Origin: Amphimedon queenslandica
Taxonomy: Eukaryota; Porifera; Demospongiae; Haplosclerida; Niphatidae
DNA length: 59,626 nt
Direction of reading: 5' to 3'
Assembly: GCF_000090795.2 (NCBI RefSeq)
Contig: NW_003546355.1
Span: forward strand, 182,556-242,181
This document shows positions 47,352 through 58,620 of the stretch, piece after piece. The position numbers were made by a program, and so were the translations under genes. Within the stretch, counting starts at the first letter, position 1, and every line of letters begins with the position of its first letter. The notes below the pieces were generated by a model. It searched no databases, was not told the origin of the DNA, and saw nothing but the letters and a program-made list of their open reading frames with translations.

Positions 47352-50173
47352 AGAGAGAGGTGGGGGGGGAGGGTGGGAAGGAGGAATCATTTAAGGAGAA
47401 ATTATGCTAAATATTGTGAGATTGTAACGGGTCAAATCTTATGTTACAGCTGGAATTACACCTAATTATTTAAAATATTCTTTTTATGATTCGTGAGCTC
47501 ACCCACTCACGCCCACGAATCCAAATGTACCACATCGTACAGTACTAGCATAATGTAATAAACATGTATAAATTTGTTGAGTGGTATCGAGTTTCACTAT
47601 ACTATAAATGAGTGTAGACATATCTGTCATTCGATGCCTAAAAGTGACAAATGTCTATTAAATATTGTTTGTATAGCTAATGGTCTTAATGTCTTAGCAC
47701 CTACACAGTATCTGTAATGGCCTACTTATCTTCTTCCTCTCTCTCTCTCTCTCTCTTTGTGTCTAATGTAATTCCTTCTTATTTAATTAGATATATATAT
47801 ATATATATATTATATACTTTGGTTGTATCTGTATATCTTATTATCTTAATTGGCTCTAAGTGATGGTGACATTGAAATGACATTAATGGTAACTTGTCGG
47901 GTACATAATTCAATATGCACTGTTATTAATTAATAATTGTTATTTCTTATTAATACACTTTAGCTCTTTGGCTAGCTCACTCTCTCTCTCTTTGTGAATG
48001 TCTTCTTAGAAATATTATTGTTTGATGAAGAGAGAGGGGGGGAGGAGGGAGGGAGGGAAGTGGGTAAAAATTAAAGAGAATGAGGAAAGTAAGTAGACAT
48101 CAAAAGGAGAGAGACAGAGAGAGACAATAATGAGGATATTCTAAGAGAAAATAAGATTACCTGTTCAAAGAAGTAATAGCTATGTATGTACATGTACATA
48201 CATATGTATTATTCTTTGAGGCTCTCCAGGGGTGTAAGAAGGTGGGTATACATAGTCTATTCCCAGCTGGTAAATCAAAATCTCAAGTTGAAACAACAAG
48301 AGAATTACCTGTTGGTGTTGAGTGGTTTAGGCCTGATATTAGCCAGAGAGACAGAAGAAGCACATGCAGATATAGAGAAAGAGTGCAATGAGAGTAGAGA
48401 GTGTACACAACACACAAACTGAAATTTATTATATACAAGTGTACTGATTGTAGACTGAGGAAAACAGTGACATAGAGAATTGGTGTAAGTTTTTAAAAAT
48501 GTCCATATTGAAATCACCTATGTGAACTGCAACTTTCAAAGTTGCCATACCTCATTATTAAGGTGCCCTTATGACCACATGCATGTAGTAAGTGCAGGGA
48601 AGTTTGTACATGAAGTTGTTAAATGTTGATTCTGTAATAAAATGACGGTTTAAACTTAGCTTTTTATAATTTTTTTAAAAGATGAGTAATGTTGTGAACC
48701 TCTCGTAATGGAGTGGGAGGTATAGAATGACTCTTAATCAAAGAGGTCTAGCCTCTCATATGTACACTCTTCATTAACCATATTGCCTCAGCTATGTCAA
48801 GCATGTTAGCATGTTTTTGCATGTATAATGTACAGGTGAGCAGTAGGCTACCAGCTGTCGTTTAATGTTTGTGACATTCTTTGTGTCTGGGCGTGTGCTA
48901 GTGTGAGTGACTCTCACCATGACAGAGGTTATGAGTTGTATGTTTAATAATTTTTATTATCGGAATGTACTCTCTGTAGTGTGTATGTGTGTATATATTT
49001 ATTTATTGAAGTGTAGTAGGCAGAATTGTAGTAATATTGGCATATGCTTTTTCTATTCAATTTGTATCTTTTGTGTCTGTGCATAGCAGGTGGCTAACTG
49101 GATGTTATACATATTTTAAAACTGTTTAATGTAAATGTATGAAGTAAGCAGGTTTGTTTTGTAATGTACATGTACATGGGTTTGTGTAAGATGACACAAT
49201 TCATACATACATGTATTTGGGGCTGGTTAATATTTCATTTAAAAGGGGTAGCCTAATTATTATATCTTATTTTTATTATTTATTAATTTTATTTGTTTAG
49301 GTCCTGCTTGTGTAGCAGCCATTAATGCTGCCTTCTCTTTATTAAACAAATTAATATTGGACAACAGCAAATGGGCTAGCCTTGACAAGATGTTTAAGTA
49401 TGTCAACAACGAAACTTAAAGTATTGTTTTAGCATCTTTCCCCCTCTCTTTTTCTCTCTCTCTCTCCCTCTGTCTCTCAGTTTAACTGTGGGTCTTACAA
49501 CTCCTGAAGATGGGAAGATGTTAGCTATGTCTCTTGCTGGCATTTTTGCTGGAATAGTTCAATATAACAATGACAGCAGGGGAAGCGCTGTAAGTACATG
49601 TACAGTGTAGCCTCTTTATTAAGGACACCATTGGGCCCACACTACCGGTCCTTAATACATGTACAGTGTAGCCTCTTTATTAAGGACACCATTGGGCCCA
49701 CACTACCTGTCCTTAATACAGAGGTGTCCTCATTTCAGAGGTACTTTTGTATAGGCTTGTACCAATTGGGACATTACAAAATGTCCTCATTATAAAGGTG
49801 TCCTCGTTATAAAGGCGTCCTTATCTCTTATTAAGAGGCTACACTATGATAATTGTTGCCATTGTTTTTATCTTTATTATTCCTATTATTTATCAATATT
49901 ATTCTTATTATGACTATTGTTGTTATTGTTTTTATCAATATTTTCATTAGTCATTATCATTCCCTCATTGTCTTATGATAATTAGGTCTACAATATGAGT
50001 CTTCTTTGTGACGTCATGACAAACGATTCTATATCGGAGCCTATCGACCGACTAGCCCATCTCTCTCGGTCTCCTGCTCTATTTGATAATGATGTTAGTT
50101 TCCAAGACTACGTCAAGTTTCTTAGCAATGTCACGATTGATCCTGCTCAAGGAGGTTAAGAAAAAGAGAGAGG

Positions 50174-50224
<51 letters not shown>

Positions 50225-52901
50225 TAAATATACATGTGCAAGATTAAATGTACAGGTCTTTAAAGATTTAAATGAGTTTGCGGTAGTACATGTATGTGTC
50301 CATTCAAATTTAATGCAAGATTTATTGTAATTAAATGAGTGGGTGTTTATTTGAATATATCAAATTCTAATTAAATGAGTGGGTGTATTGTATAATGAGA
50401 TGCGTGCGTGTGTGTATGCGTGCATTCTCATTAGTGTCCATTTATATGTATCACTATGTACTGGTGTTGTTGTTATTATTATTTGTATTGATTCTGTTGT
50501 CTTGATGTATTTCACTAGTAATCCATCTTAAATTACAACACACAGAGAGACATATCACAGTACATGTACATGTACATATATGCACATTTGTGGGCATAAT
50601 GTTTCCTTTTGGCCCTTTCTCCTCCTTTTCTCCTTAACTATAGCTTTCTCTCTCTCTCCCCTCTCTCTCCCCCCTCTCTCCTAATAATCCCTTTTCTCAA
50701 TAGTACACAATCCTCTCTCTAGTGATGATAGTTGATTGTACACGTACACACACTTCACCTAATACAGTATAATCCTATTACTAATAATAACTGTAGGTCT
50801 AGTTTTAGGGACTCTTTACAAACCCTCCTCCTCCTACTGTCTTCTTTCTAAACTACAGGACATTTTTTGGTTTCAGCTTACATTGGCTGGTCCAGGCTGT
50901 TTCCCTATGGGGCCCTCTGTGGCTCCTGTGGTCCCCTCCAGTTTGTTTTAGTTGACAATCTATTAATGAGAGCTCTATAGGCCAGTTTATGTTGATAACG
51001 AGATAATTATTGTGCCTTGTACCCTCATGTACATATACTATTTATATATACATGTATATTTGTGTATACAAACTGTGTAACCTTTATAGTGAGAGATAAG
51101 GACACTTTTATAATAAAGATACCTTTAAAATGAAGACACCTTTATAATGAGGATATTTTGTAATGTCCAAATTGGTACAAGCCTGTACAAAAGTACCTCT
51201 GAAATGAGGACACCTCTGTATTAAGGACAAGTAGTGTGGGCCCAATGGTGTCCTTAATAAAGAGGCTACACTGTACATGTATTAAGGACAGGTAGTGTGG
51301 GCCCAATGGTGTCCTTAATAAAGAGGCTACACTGTACATGTATTAAGGACAGGTAGTGTGGGCCCAATGGTGTCCTTAATAAAGAGGCTACACTGTACAT
51401 GTATTAAGGACCGGTAGTGTGGGCCCAATGGTGTCCTTGATAAAGAGGCTACACTGTACATGTATTAAGGATAGGTAGTGTGGGCCCAATGGTGTCCTTA
51501 ATAAAGAGGCTACACTGTACATGTATATGTTGTGATTTTCAGTGTTTTTATGCAGTAAATTTTATGATATACACTACACCACAGCCGGTGGTGAGAGGTG
51601 TACATATGTAGATATTGAAATCAAATGTTTGTCCGTATTCATGTGAAATAGTAAAAAATGGTCAAGTTTGTTGTATTTATGCCTAATTGTGTACCCCACC
51701 TAATAATAATAATTATTATACTATATTATAATAATCCAACCTCATTCCCTAGTATAAATTAAGCATTAGGAATTGTTTATTGTATTACTTCTAGACCTCA
51801 ATCTCCTCACTGATACTTTATAAATTCTCTCTTGTCTTGTACATTAAAGTTTACTGATACATAAAGAGATCAAAAATAAACTCACCAGCTACTGGCCTCA
51901 CTCCTCTCCTCTCTCTTGTGTGTGTCCTGTGAAAGTTATTGCTATTGTATACATACTGTGTATTTAAAACACCAGATCTGTTATTCCACTCCTTGCCTGG
52001 GCAGTTAATCTAATGCCATTGTGTATACAATAGTTTATCACTCTCTCTCTTCATTTACTGTATATGTACATGTACAGTGTAGCCTCTTTATTAAGGACAC
52101 CATTGGGCCCACACTACCTGTCCTTAATACATGTACAGTGTAGCCTCTTTATTAAGGACACCATTGGGCCCACACTACCTGTCCTTAATACATGTACAGT
52201 GTAGCCTCTTTATTAAGGACACCATTGGGCCCACACTACCTGTCCTTAATACAGAGGTGTCCTCATTTCAGAGGTACTTTTGTATAGGCTTGAATCAATA
52301 GGGACATTACAAAATGTCCTCATTATAATCTTATTATAGAGGCTGTAAAGTTCTCCCTTTATACAAGATAATCTTTCTTCTCTTCTCTTTCTTGTGTCTT
52401 GTTGTTATAGTACTGTTAAATTTCCCCTCAAAAACAACTGCTGCTGGTTTTCAGATTGAATTTGAAGGCACCAACTAAAACACACACAGAGCTGCTGTAG
52501 CTTCTCTTTCCCTCTGTCCTCTCTCTCTTTCACCCAAACAACAGCAGCCTATCCCTTCCTTTCACTTCCTAACAACCTTCTCTCAATACTAATGATAACA
52601 ATAGGCCATGTACACAATAGTCTTTGTTACTCAATTACCACACTACCTCTCCTTAATACAGAGGTGTCAGGTACCTTTGTATAAGCTTGTACCAATGGGG
52701 CATTACAAAATGTCCTCATTATAAAGATATCCTTATTATAAAGGTGTCCTTATTATAAAGGTGTCCTTATTTCAGATGTACTTTTGTATAGGCTTGTACC
52801 AATTGGGACATTACAAAATTCCTTGTTATAAAAGTGTCCTCATTATAAAGGTGTCCTTATTATAAAAGTGTCTTTATCTCAGAGGTAGAAAGCTCTGTTG
52901 T

Positions 52902-52961
<60 letters not shown>

Positions 52962-53787
52962 TTGTGATTCTCTTTTCTATCCATTGTTCTCTGTTGTTAT
53001 GTTGTCTTTGTTACTAATGCCATCTCTCATTCATTCCATTGAACCATCACCAGATCCATTCAATTAGCGAACAGATCAAACTTTATACATCCTCTGAAAT
53101 AGTAAATATACATAATACATGTGTACATGTACATGTACGTGTACATGTATTTAATAAAATTAATATACTGTATATATGTACGTGTACATATGTGTGGTTG
53201 GTTATGTAATATTTACAATTGCTGTGTGTTATTAAAATGGTTGGCTGGTGGTAGGTTGTGTATTTGAAGTTCACAGACCACTTCCTCACCACTAGATCAA
53301 ACTAAGTGATTCGCTCTTTTAATCAGCCTCTCTATCTCTTCCTTCTTCCTTTTTCCTCTTTCCCACAGATCGCCAGTGGACGTACCAGACCTGCGACTCA
53401 TTTGGGTACTTCCAGACCGCAGACTCGCCCCACCAGCCCTTCGGGACTTTATTTGACACGGCTCTTTATACCCTCATATGTAATCAAGTGTTTGGGTTCA
53501 CCGAGAAGGACATACCGGTCAATGTGAATAACACAAACGAGTTTTATGGCGGGCTCAATTTCAATAAGACAGCTGTCACTAATATTGTGTTTCCAAACGG
53601 CTCCATAGATCCTTGGCACAGTCTCAGCGTCACTGCGAATGTCTCGGAGAGCGTCACAGCCGTCTTTATAAATGGCACTGCCCACTGTGCTAACATGTAT
53701 CCAGCTAACCCGTACGATAAACCACAGCTGGTCGCCGCTAGAAAGGAGATTGATGCCATTTTAGGATCGTGGCTTGCAAAAACTTAA
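45862..53787 (+). CDS. S28 serine peptidase (PRSS16/PRCP/DPP7 type)
   Basis: Six exons: 45862-46220, 46988-47295, 49301-49397, 49481-49589, 49986-50154 and 53369-53787, giving 486 residues in continuous phase. Signal peptide MKAETLIILLFFLSFSHSLP, then DHFREVDTTTWQQRYWVND and GPVFLMIGGEGEADP as in thymus-specific serine protease. The catalytic Ser lies in GGSYPG, Asp in NGSIDPW and His in AHCANMY. Several NxT/S glycosites fit a lysosomal or secreted enzyme that cleaves Pro-containing peptides. The architecture and size (human PRSS16 about 514) favour the PRSS16 branch. Introns 2 and 5 span 2.0 and 3.2 kb, far longer than others here, and are full of simple and tandem repeats. Confidence 0.93.
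46250..46900 (+). repeat. Intronic tandem repeat, family B, four units
   Basis: About four units of the ACTATAGT-core repeat fill intron 1 of the peptidase gene, same orientation as in the dynamin intron when read on the plus strand. The last unit shows TACTACAGTA, a changed core, and is truncated. Confidence 0.88.
47301..49290. other. Intron 2 of the S28 gene, no gene seen
   Basis: GA-rich tract (47301-47370), AT dinucleotides (47791-47812), CT tracts and TACATGTAC-type palindromes. Short open frames occur (for example 48182-48422) but lack splice or family support. Confidence 0.6.
49605..49846 (+). repeat. Tandem-repeat element with terminal inverted repeats
   Basis: Two 60-base repeats (GTAGCCTCTTTATTAAGGAC, CATTGGGCCCACACTACC) are followed by a unique part (AGAGGTACTTTTGTATAGGC) and an end reading TTATTAAGAGGCTACACT. 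The first bases and the last are inverted repeats (AGTGTAGCCTCTT). It resembles a MITE whose end has expanded in tandem. Copies: 51064, 52070 and 59079. Confidence 0.82.
51064..51530 (-). repeat. Tandem-repeat element, inverted, five 60-bp units
   Basis: Inverted copy of the element at 49605 with five near-identical 60-base units (GTCCTTAATAAAGAGGCTAC). It lies in intron 5 of the S28 gene. Confidence 0.88.
52070..52350 (+). repeat. Tandem-repeat element, three 60-bp units
   Basis: Same element as 49605, with three terminal units and the unique part following. A more diverged relative lies at about 52640-52890. Confidence 0.85.
52640..52890 (+). repeat. Diverged relative of the 60-bp-repeat element
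   Basis: Contains repeated GTGTCCTTATTATAAAGG and GTACCAATTGGGACATTACA motifs from the inner part of the element, without the 60-base terminal units. Confidence 0.65.
52903..52960. repeat. (TG)n microsatellite
   Basis: Almost uninterrupted TG dinucleotides in intron 5 of the S28 gene. Confidence 0.96.
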
Positions 53788-54816
53788 CTGTTTTAGAACT
53801 CTCGCTGCTACTTTTGTATCTTTTGTATTTTTTGAACTGCAATCATTATTATCATTGTTGGTTGCTTCTATACATTTTTTCTTTTTTGTATTATAATACG
53901 TTGATCGTTAATTAATTCAATGGGCGGAGTCAGAAACATGAATGTACGTGTGTACATGTACATGTATTACATGTGTTGATTCTCGTATTTACTAATAATG
54001 ACTATCTTGTATTGTTTCTTGATACATACACGGAGTGACACTAACTACCCTCGTTTACAAAATATCCTCCAACCACACAACATGATTACATATCATCAGA
54101 TAGTGGTATACATTAACACAGATACATATTACCAGTATAGAGAGATGGTTGGGATTACATTACTTGTAATGGGCCCAGTTTATAAATTTTAAATGCAAGA
54201 CTGCTATACATTACAGATGCCAGTAAAGTAATATTGAATATCTGTTACACTTTTAAGCTTTGATAATATTGAGAGTATAAGTATATCATAATTAAGTGGT
54301 GGCTCTTTGCCTAATGCCCTGACTAATTCACAGACATATAGAGCCCCATTCAGCCCCTAATGCTTATATTATGTGGTTAGCCTTTTCTGGCTTTGAGCCA
54401 TGCACTTTTGTAATTCCTGTGAAATTATACAACTTCTGATAATTAGTTATGTCCTTTTTGTTGCACGGACTGTCTGGGCGATCGTTACTTCTTGGTAGTA
54501 ATGACAATGTTGATAATATTATTATTATTATTATTGTTAATAGAAGCGTTATATTTTTTGGTTTATAAAAATAAAAATATTAACGTGCTATTAAAAGTAT
54601 TACAAGAGTGAGGAGATATTTTGTATGACAGTTTTAGAAAAATAAAGACAGAGAGAGTCTGGATGTTAGAACTGATATAAAACAAAAAGAAATTTAAAAG
54701 AGAGAGAGAGAGAGAGATGGGGAGAGGGTAGGATTCCAGACTGGATTGGTGTTGTATTAGTATATAAATAAAATTATATATAAAACATTATCTTCACAAT
54801 TCTTTTTATTTTCTTT
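53788..54816. other. Convergent intergenic region, no gene seen
   Basis: AT-rich sequence between the S28 stop and the FAM78 stop, holding TTATT runs, a short GA tract (54697-54718) and the two 3' UTRs. No supported coding or RNA feature. Confidence 0.6.
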
Positions 54817-55860
54817 CTAGTAGGGTGAGTAGCGAATAGAGGATCCACAATACCTTGTCTCTGAAGAGCTTGGGGGAGAGGGAGAGGGTGAGGGAGAAGG
54901 AGAGAGAGACGGAGGAGGTGAGGGTGAGAGTGATGAAGAAGATGGCGATGGCGAGAGAGAAGACAGGGAAGAACTTGAGAAAGATGAAGATGATAAGCAA
55001 GGCTGCAGTGTTGGTGGTAATGGTGGGTTACAAGACACTTCGAATATCATTTCACTTTCTCTTGTTCTCCACACAAACTTCTGTGCTTCGTTGGCCCTTG
55101 GCGACTGAACTGCTGATTGTGGAATGCGTAGATCAAATAGTTCCAATGGCTGTGCTTGTATCTTAGGCTCCAGCACTTTAGCTCTTTGTCCTATCTCTCT
55201 ACTGCAGTCAACTGCAATGTTGATAATGGCTCTCCAGCGATATGCCTTCAGGGGTTGTATGGCACCAGTGATTTCATTCTTAGCTATTAACCACACCAAG
55301 AATGATTGGTCTCTATGCACTCTTTGTAATGCATCTGGCTGATCTCTACCCACAGGGACTGCCCAGCTTACCGTTGGAGAGAAATTGTCATTCATGAGGA
55401 CTTTTATGCGTCTGTGAGAAGGATCGGGGCCGCTGACCGTTTGACACTCGGTCGTAATCCCGTACCACGGGTACTTACGACCGTCTGCATCGCTTACGGC
55501 CACAGTCTCACCGGTGTTGAGCTCCTGTATCTCCCAACTGGATTGACCAGTTGGGTAAGTGTTTGTGAAGACCATGGAGGTAACAGCTTGGACCCAACCT
55601 ATGGTGTACACCTCTCCTTCTCCCAGTGGTCCGATTTGTACTTCTGCTTCTGCTCTAAAGTGCGGCGTTATGTAGTTCAGCGTGGAGTGGGATTCTTTCG
55701 TGAGGGTACACATCTGATCTACGACAGCTGTGCTGCGGATTACAGCGAATTTCCGAGGAGAAGAGCTTCTACTCGAAGGGCTGCGGTTTGAGGCTGTCTT
55801 TAGCGGTACAGCCCCGCTTGTTGCTGCTCCTCTTGTGCTCTTTTCTTCTTCTATCGTCAT
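54817..55860 (-). CDS. FAM78: FAM78-family protein
   Basis: A single 347-residue open frame. The core matches FAM78A/B: VYTIGWVQAVTSMVFTNTYP (human WVVGWIQACNQMEFFNTY), SSWEIQELNTGETVAVSDAD, KYPWYGITTECQTVSGPDP, VLMNDNFSPTVSWAVPVGRD, RDQSFLVWLIAKNE and ANEAQKFVWR near the end. The family is conserved in animals but its biochemical role is unknown. The N-terminus differs (Ser/Arg-rich, ASNRSPSSRSSSPRK), and a Ser/Pro low-complexity C-terminal tail of about 70 residues is added. No introns are visible. Confidence 0.9.
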   Translation of the reverse strand: MTIEEEKSTRGAATSGAVPLKTASNRSPSSRSSSPRKFAVIRSTAVVDQMCTLTKESHSTLNYITPHFRAEAEVQIGPLGEGEVYTIGWVQAVTSMVFTNTYPTGQSSWEIQELNTGETVAVSDADGRKYPWYGITTECQTVSGPDPSHRRIKVLMNDNFSPTVSWAVPVGRDQPDALQRVHRDQSFLVWLIAKNEITGAIQPLKAYRWRAIINIAVDCSREIGQRAKVLEPKIQAQPLELFDLRIPQSAVQSPRANEAQKFVWRTRESEMIFEVSCNPPLPPTLQPCLSSSSFSSSSLSSLSPSPSSSSLSPSPPPSLSPSPSPSPSPPSSSETRYCGSSIRYSPY

Positions 55861-56641
55861 GGCTTGTAACTGAAACTGTAGAATAGTTATAGCGTTTATT
55901 CCTCTCCTTTTATTAAAGTTCCTTTGTATAGAGAGACTATGAGCCGGGTCTTTCTCTTTGTCTAGCAGTTAGCCAGAGAATTTAAATGGCCAGACTTAAA
56001 TAAAAGAAGTGGGCCCAAGTGACTAGCCCCTCAGAATGGCACACAAGTGTCTATCAGGCTATATCTTGTGTCAGTTATCATATAATGGTACAATAATAAA
56101 CCTGCCCACACTCGCACATCACTTCCCCTATATGTATACCACACTGTTTACACAATCCATTGATATCCAATTCACTGTAGTGCAGGCTCGATGTAGTAAC
56201 ATCTCTTTACAAAAATGAAGCAAATACCTTGAAAAGGTAGTGAAGTTTTTGAGCTTTTGCAAAGAATGTAAAAATCCATGCGACTCTTTTGAATTCAATT
56301 AATCATTACTGAAAAAAGATTTAGTTACTTTTTTAGTTTCATTTTGTTGCTTTTTGAGCTGCAAAAGAAAATTTAATACTTGCAATAGAATATAAAAGAA
56401 TATTTAAAGGAGTAGTAGATCTAAAAGCTGTGAAATCCTGCTCAAAAATCTGCAAAAAGTTATTATAGAGGTGTGGCTCAATGGAGGTGTGGCTGATAAT
56501 ATGCAAAGTGGGTGTGTGTTACCACCACAATAGGCTATTGCTGATTTGGTGTGTTACCATTTCAGTGTAGAGAGATTTCTCTCTCTATTTTTAATAATAT
56601 TATTTCTCTTTGTTTGTTTTTAGTCTAATTCTGTGTAGGCA
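55861..56641. promoter_or_regulatory. Divergent intergenic region, FAM78 / PH-domain gene
   Basis: 781 bases between divergent starts. GAGGTGTGGCTCAATGGAGG (56468) and GGGTGTGTGTTACC (56510) are CACCC-box-like. A 60-residue open frame at 56036-56218 has no recognisable features. Confidence 0.35.
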
Positions 56642-58620
56642 ATGGCTGAGCGCGGGGATAAGAAAGTAAGGAGTTTATGAGTCTAAATACATTATATATA
56701 CATTGTGGTTTCTCCTTTGTTAGTTCGGTTTTCTATTGAGCCTTACTGGTAATTTAAGTCTGCAAGAGAAGAAAGAAAAGAAAGGCCGTAAGTATAATAT
56801 TATTATTATTATTATAAATTAGGATATATTTTGACTGTTTTACATGTACATGCATACATGCACAACCAATATTTATATTTTATTTTTTTATTTTAAATAA
56901 AAAATGAATAAATAAAATATAAATATTCGTGTTTGTGGTGAACAGATGATGTCACTTAATTAATTAATTAGTTCATTTAATTAATTATAATAATTACATT
57001 AAACTCTCTCTCCTAAGGTTTATATTCAACTAAGAAAGGACAACAGAAATACTGGTACGATCCTACTACGTAGAAAATAATTTTTAACCCTCCCTCCCAC
57101 TTAGGTTTTGGTTTGACGAGAAAGAATGCGTCCTCAAATATTACAAGAGCAAGGAACTGTATATACAATCTCTACACACGCCCCTTGGGTCGGTTTATTA
57201 ATAGTTATTGATAGTTATGAATAGTTATTAACAGTAAGATCAGTTTGGCTGACGCGAAAGTGACCCCAGCAGCTGCTTACGAGCATGCTTCGAACGAAGA
57301 CACATCGAACACTTTTATAATATTGTAAGTATTAAATAATTATTATTTTGATTATTATTAATTGTGTTTAGGACTCAGTCTGGTCAATATTTTGCTTTGA
57401 CGTCTGATTCAGCTGAAACCTGTCACGACTGGATCAGAAAACTACAAGTAAAGACTACACAATTAATAATAATTAATAATAACTACCGTTTACTGCCAGG
57501 CAAAGCGTACAGAATGGATAAAGAAAGACAGTGACATTAGGAAGACCTTACCAAGAGCTGTAAGTTACTAGTGTTACCTTGAGAAGAGCTAACGTCGCGG
57601 CTACTTGTAGATATCTCCGAGAAATTACGACAGGGTTAGTGGGTTAGTTGGAGGAGACAAAAGCTTTGGAAGCAGCTTAGGTATAAATGAAAAAATACAT
57701 GTACATGTACGTGTATATATTATATCATGTTTGTAGGTGGGGGAGAATTATTAAGGACGACTGGGAGTGGCTCGGTTAGCGTCAGAAAAATATTCATCGA
57801 TCAATTGGAGGGAAAACTTTCGCCTTTTAGCGAGTGAGAGCAGCTGCTTATTATTGCTCTGTTTTATTTATTTATTTCCTTGTTGTTGTTGTATAGATAT
57901 CAGGATCCTTTTGAAAGCGATAGGCCATTACAGAGGACGGAAACGGCCTCTTCCTCCGCTTCTAGTACTAACTTTTATCAAACAGAAACTGACGGGATTA
58001 GGGAGGGGGAAGGAGAGAGAGAAGAGGAGGAACCAGCTGGAAAGAGGTGTTGATGCTATCAATGTTAGTGTGTGATTGAGTCCTGTTTTACAGTTTATGT
58101 AATTCTGATGATTCTGGTGGGAGTGGCAGAGGTGGGAGTGGTCAAAGTAGTTTTATTACTTCCACCTATGAGTTAACTGATCAGGACAGAGCAACATTAG
58201 AAGTAAATTAATTCATAAAAATAATTTACGAATTAATTGTAATGGGTGTGTTGTATAGTTGAAGGCAGAGCTGAGTGAAACAAGATCAGAGCGGGATCAA
58301 CTCAAAAAGCAATTGATGCAGCTGCAGGAGAAGTTATTCAAGAAGGATGAGAAGATTAAGAGCCTTCAGGATGAAGTGGACAAACTTAAGGAAACAATTC
58401 ACAAAATGTAAGAGAAGAGAGAAAGCAGATGCAATTGTATTTGATCTCTCTCTCTCCCCATTTCTAGTAATTCTCCTAATTCTGATTATGCTCTTGAAAA
58501 TGAAAACCTGAGAGTTGTCATTGAATCACTTCAAAAGAGTCTGAAATCATTAGATGGAGAAGTGGAGCTACACAAGTTGAAACTGAAAGAAAGAAACAGT
58601 GAACTGGATTTACAGAATGA
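56642..58620 (+). CDS. PH and coiled-coil protein, TBC1D2/TBC1D2B-like (5' part)
   Basis: Thirteen phase-consistent exons: 56642-56665, 56724-56787, 57018-57054, 57105-57192, 57239-57324, 57372-57447, 57500-57559, 57611-57680, 57737-57833, 57897-58046, 58094-58202, 58259-58407 and 58468-58620. The N-terminus is a PH domain: KFGFLLSLTG, KYWFWFDEKECVLKYYKSKE, LGSISLADAKV and TCHDWIRKLQAKRTEWIKK with the closing-helix Trp. A linker with RTTGSGSVSVRK resembles a TBC1D2B segment (SGSVSIRK) that I recall. A heptad-rich coiled coil follows (LKAELSETRSERDQLKKQLM). The reading ends at a donor (58621), so the gene continues beyond the window, where a Rab-GAP (TBC) domain would be expected if the assignment is right. 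Confidence 0.7.

Noticed and set aside
48182-48422. Overlapping 69-78-residue open frames inside intron 2 of the S28 gene
   Set aside because: Different frames of the same AT-rich sequence with no family resemblance.
49598-49795. Near-identical short open frames at 49598, 51142 and 59190
   Set aside because: They are translations of the 60-bp tandem-repeat element, not genes.
56036-56218. 60-residue open frame upstream of the PH-domain gene
   Set aside because: No recognisable motif, no splice partner, in a divergent intergenic region.
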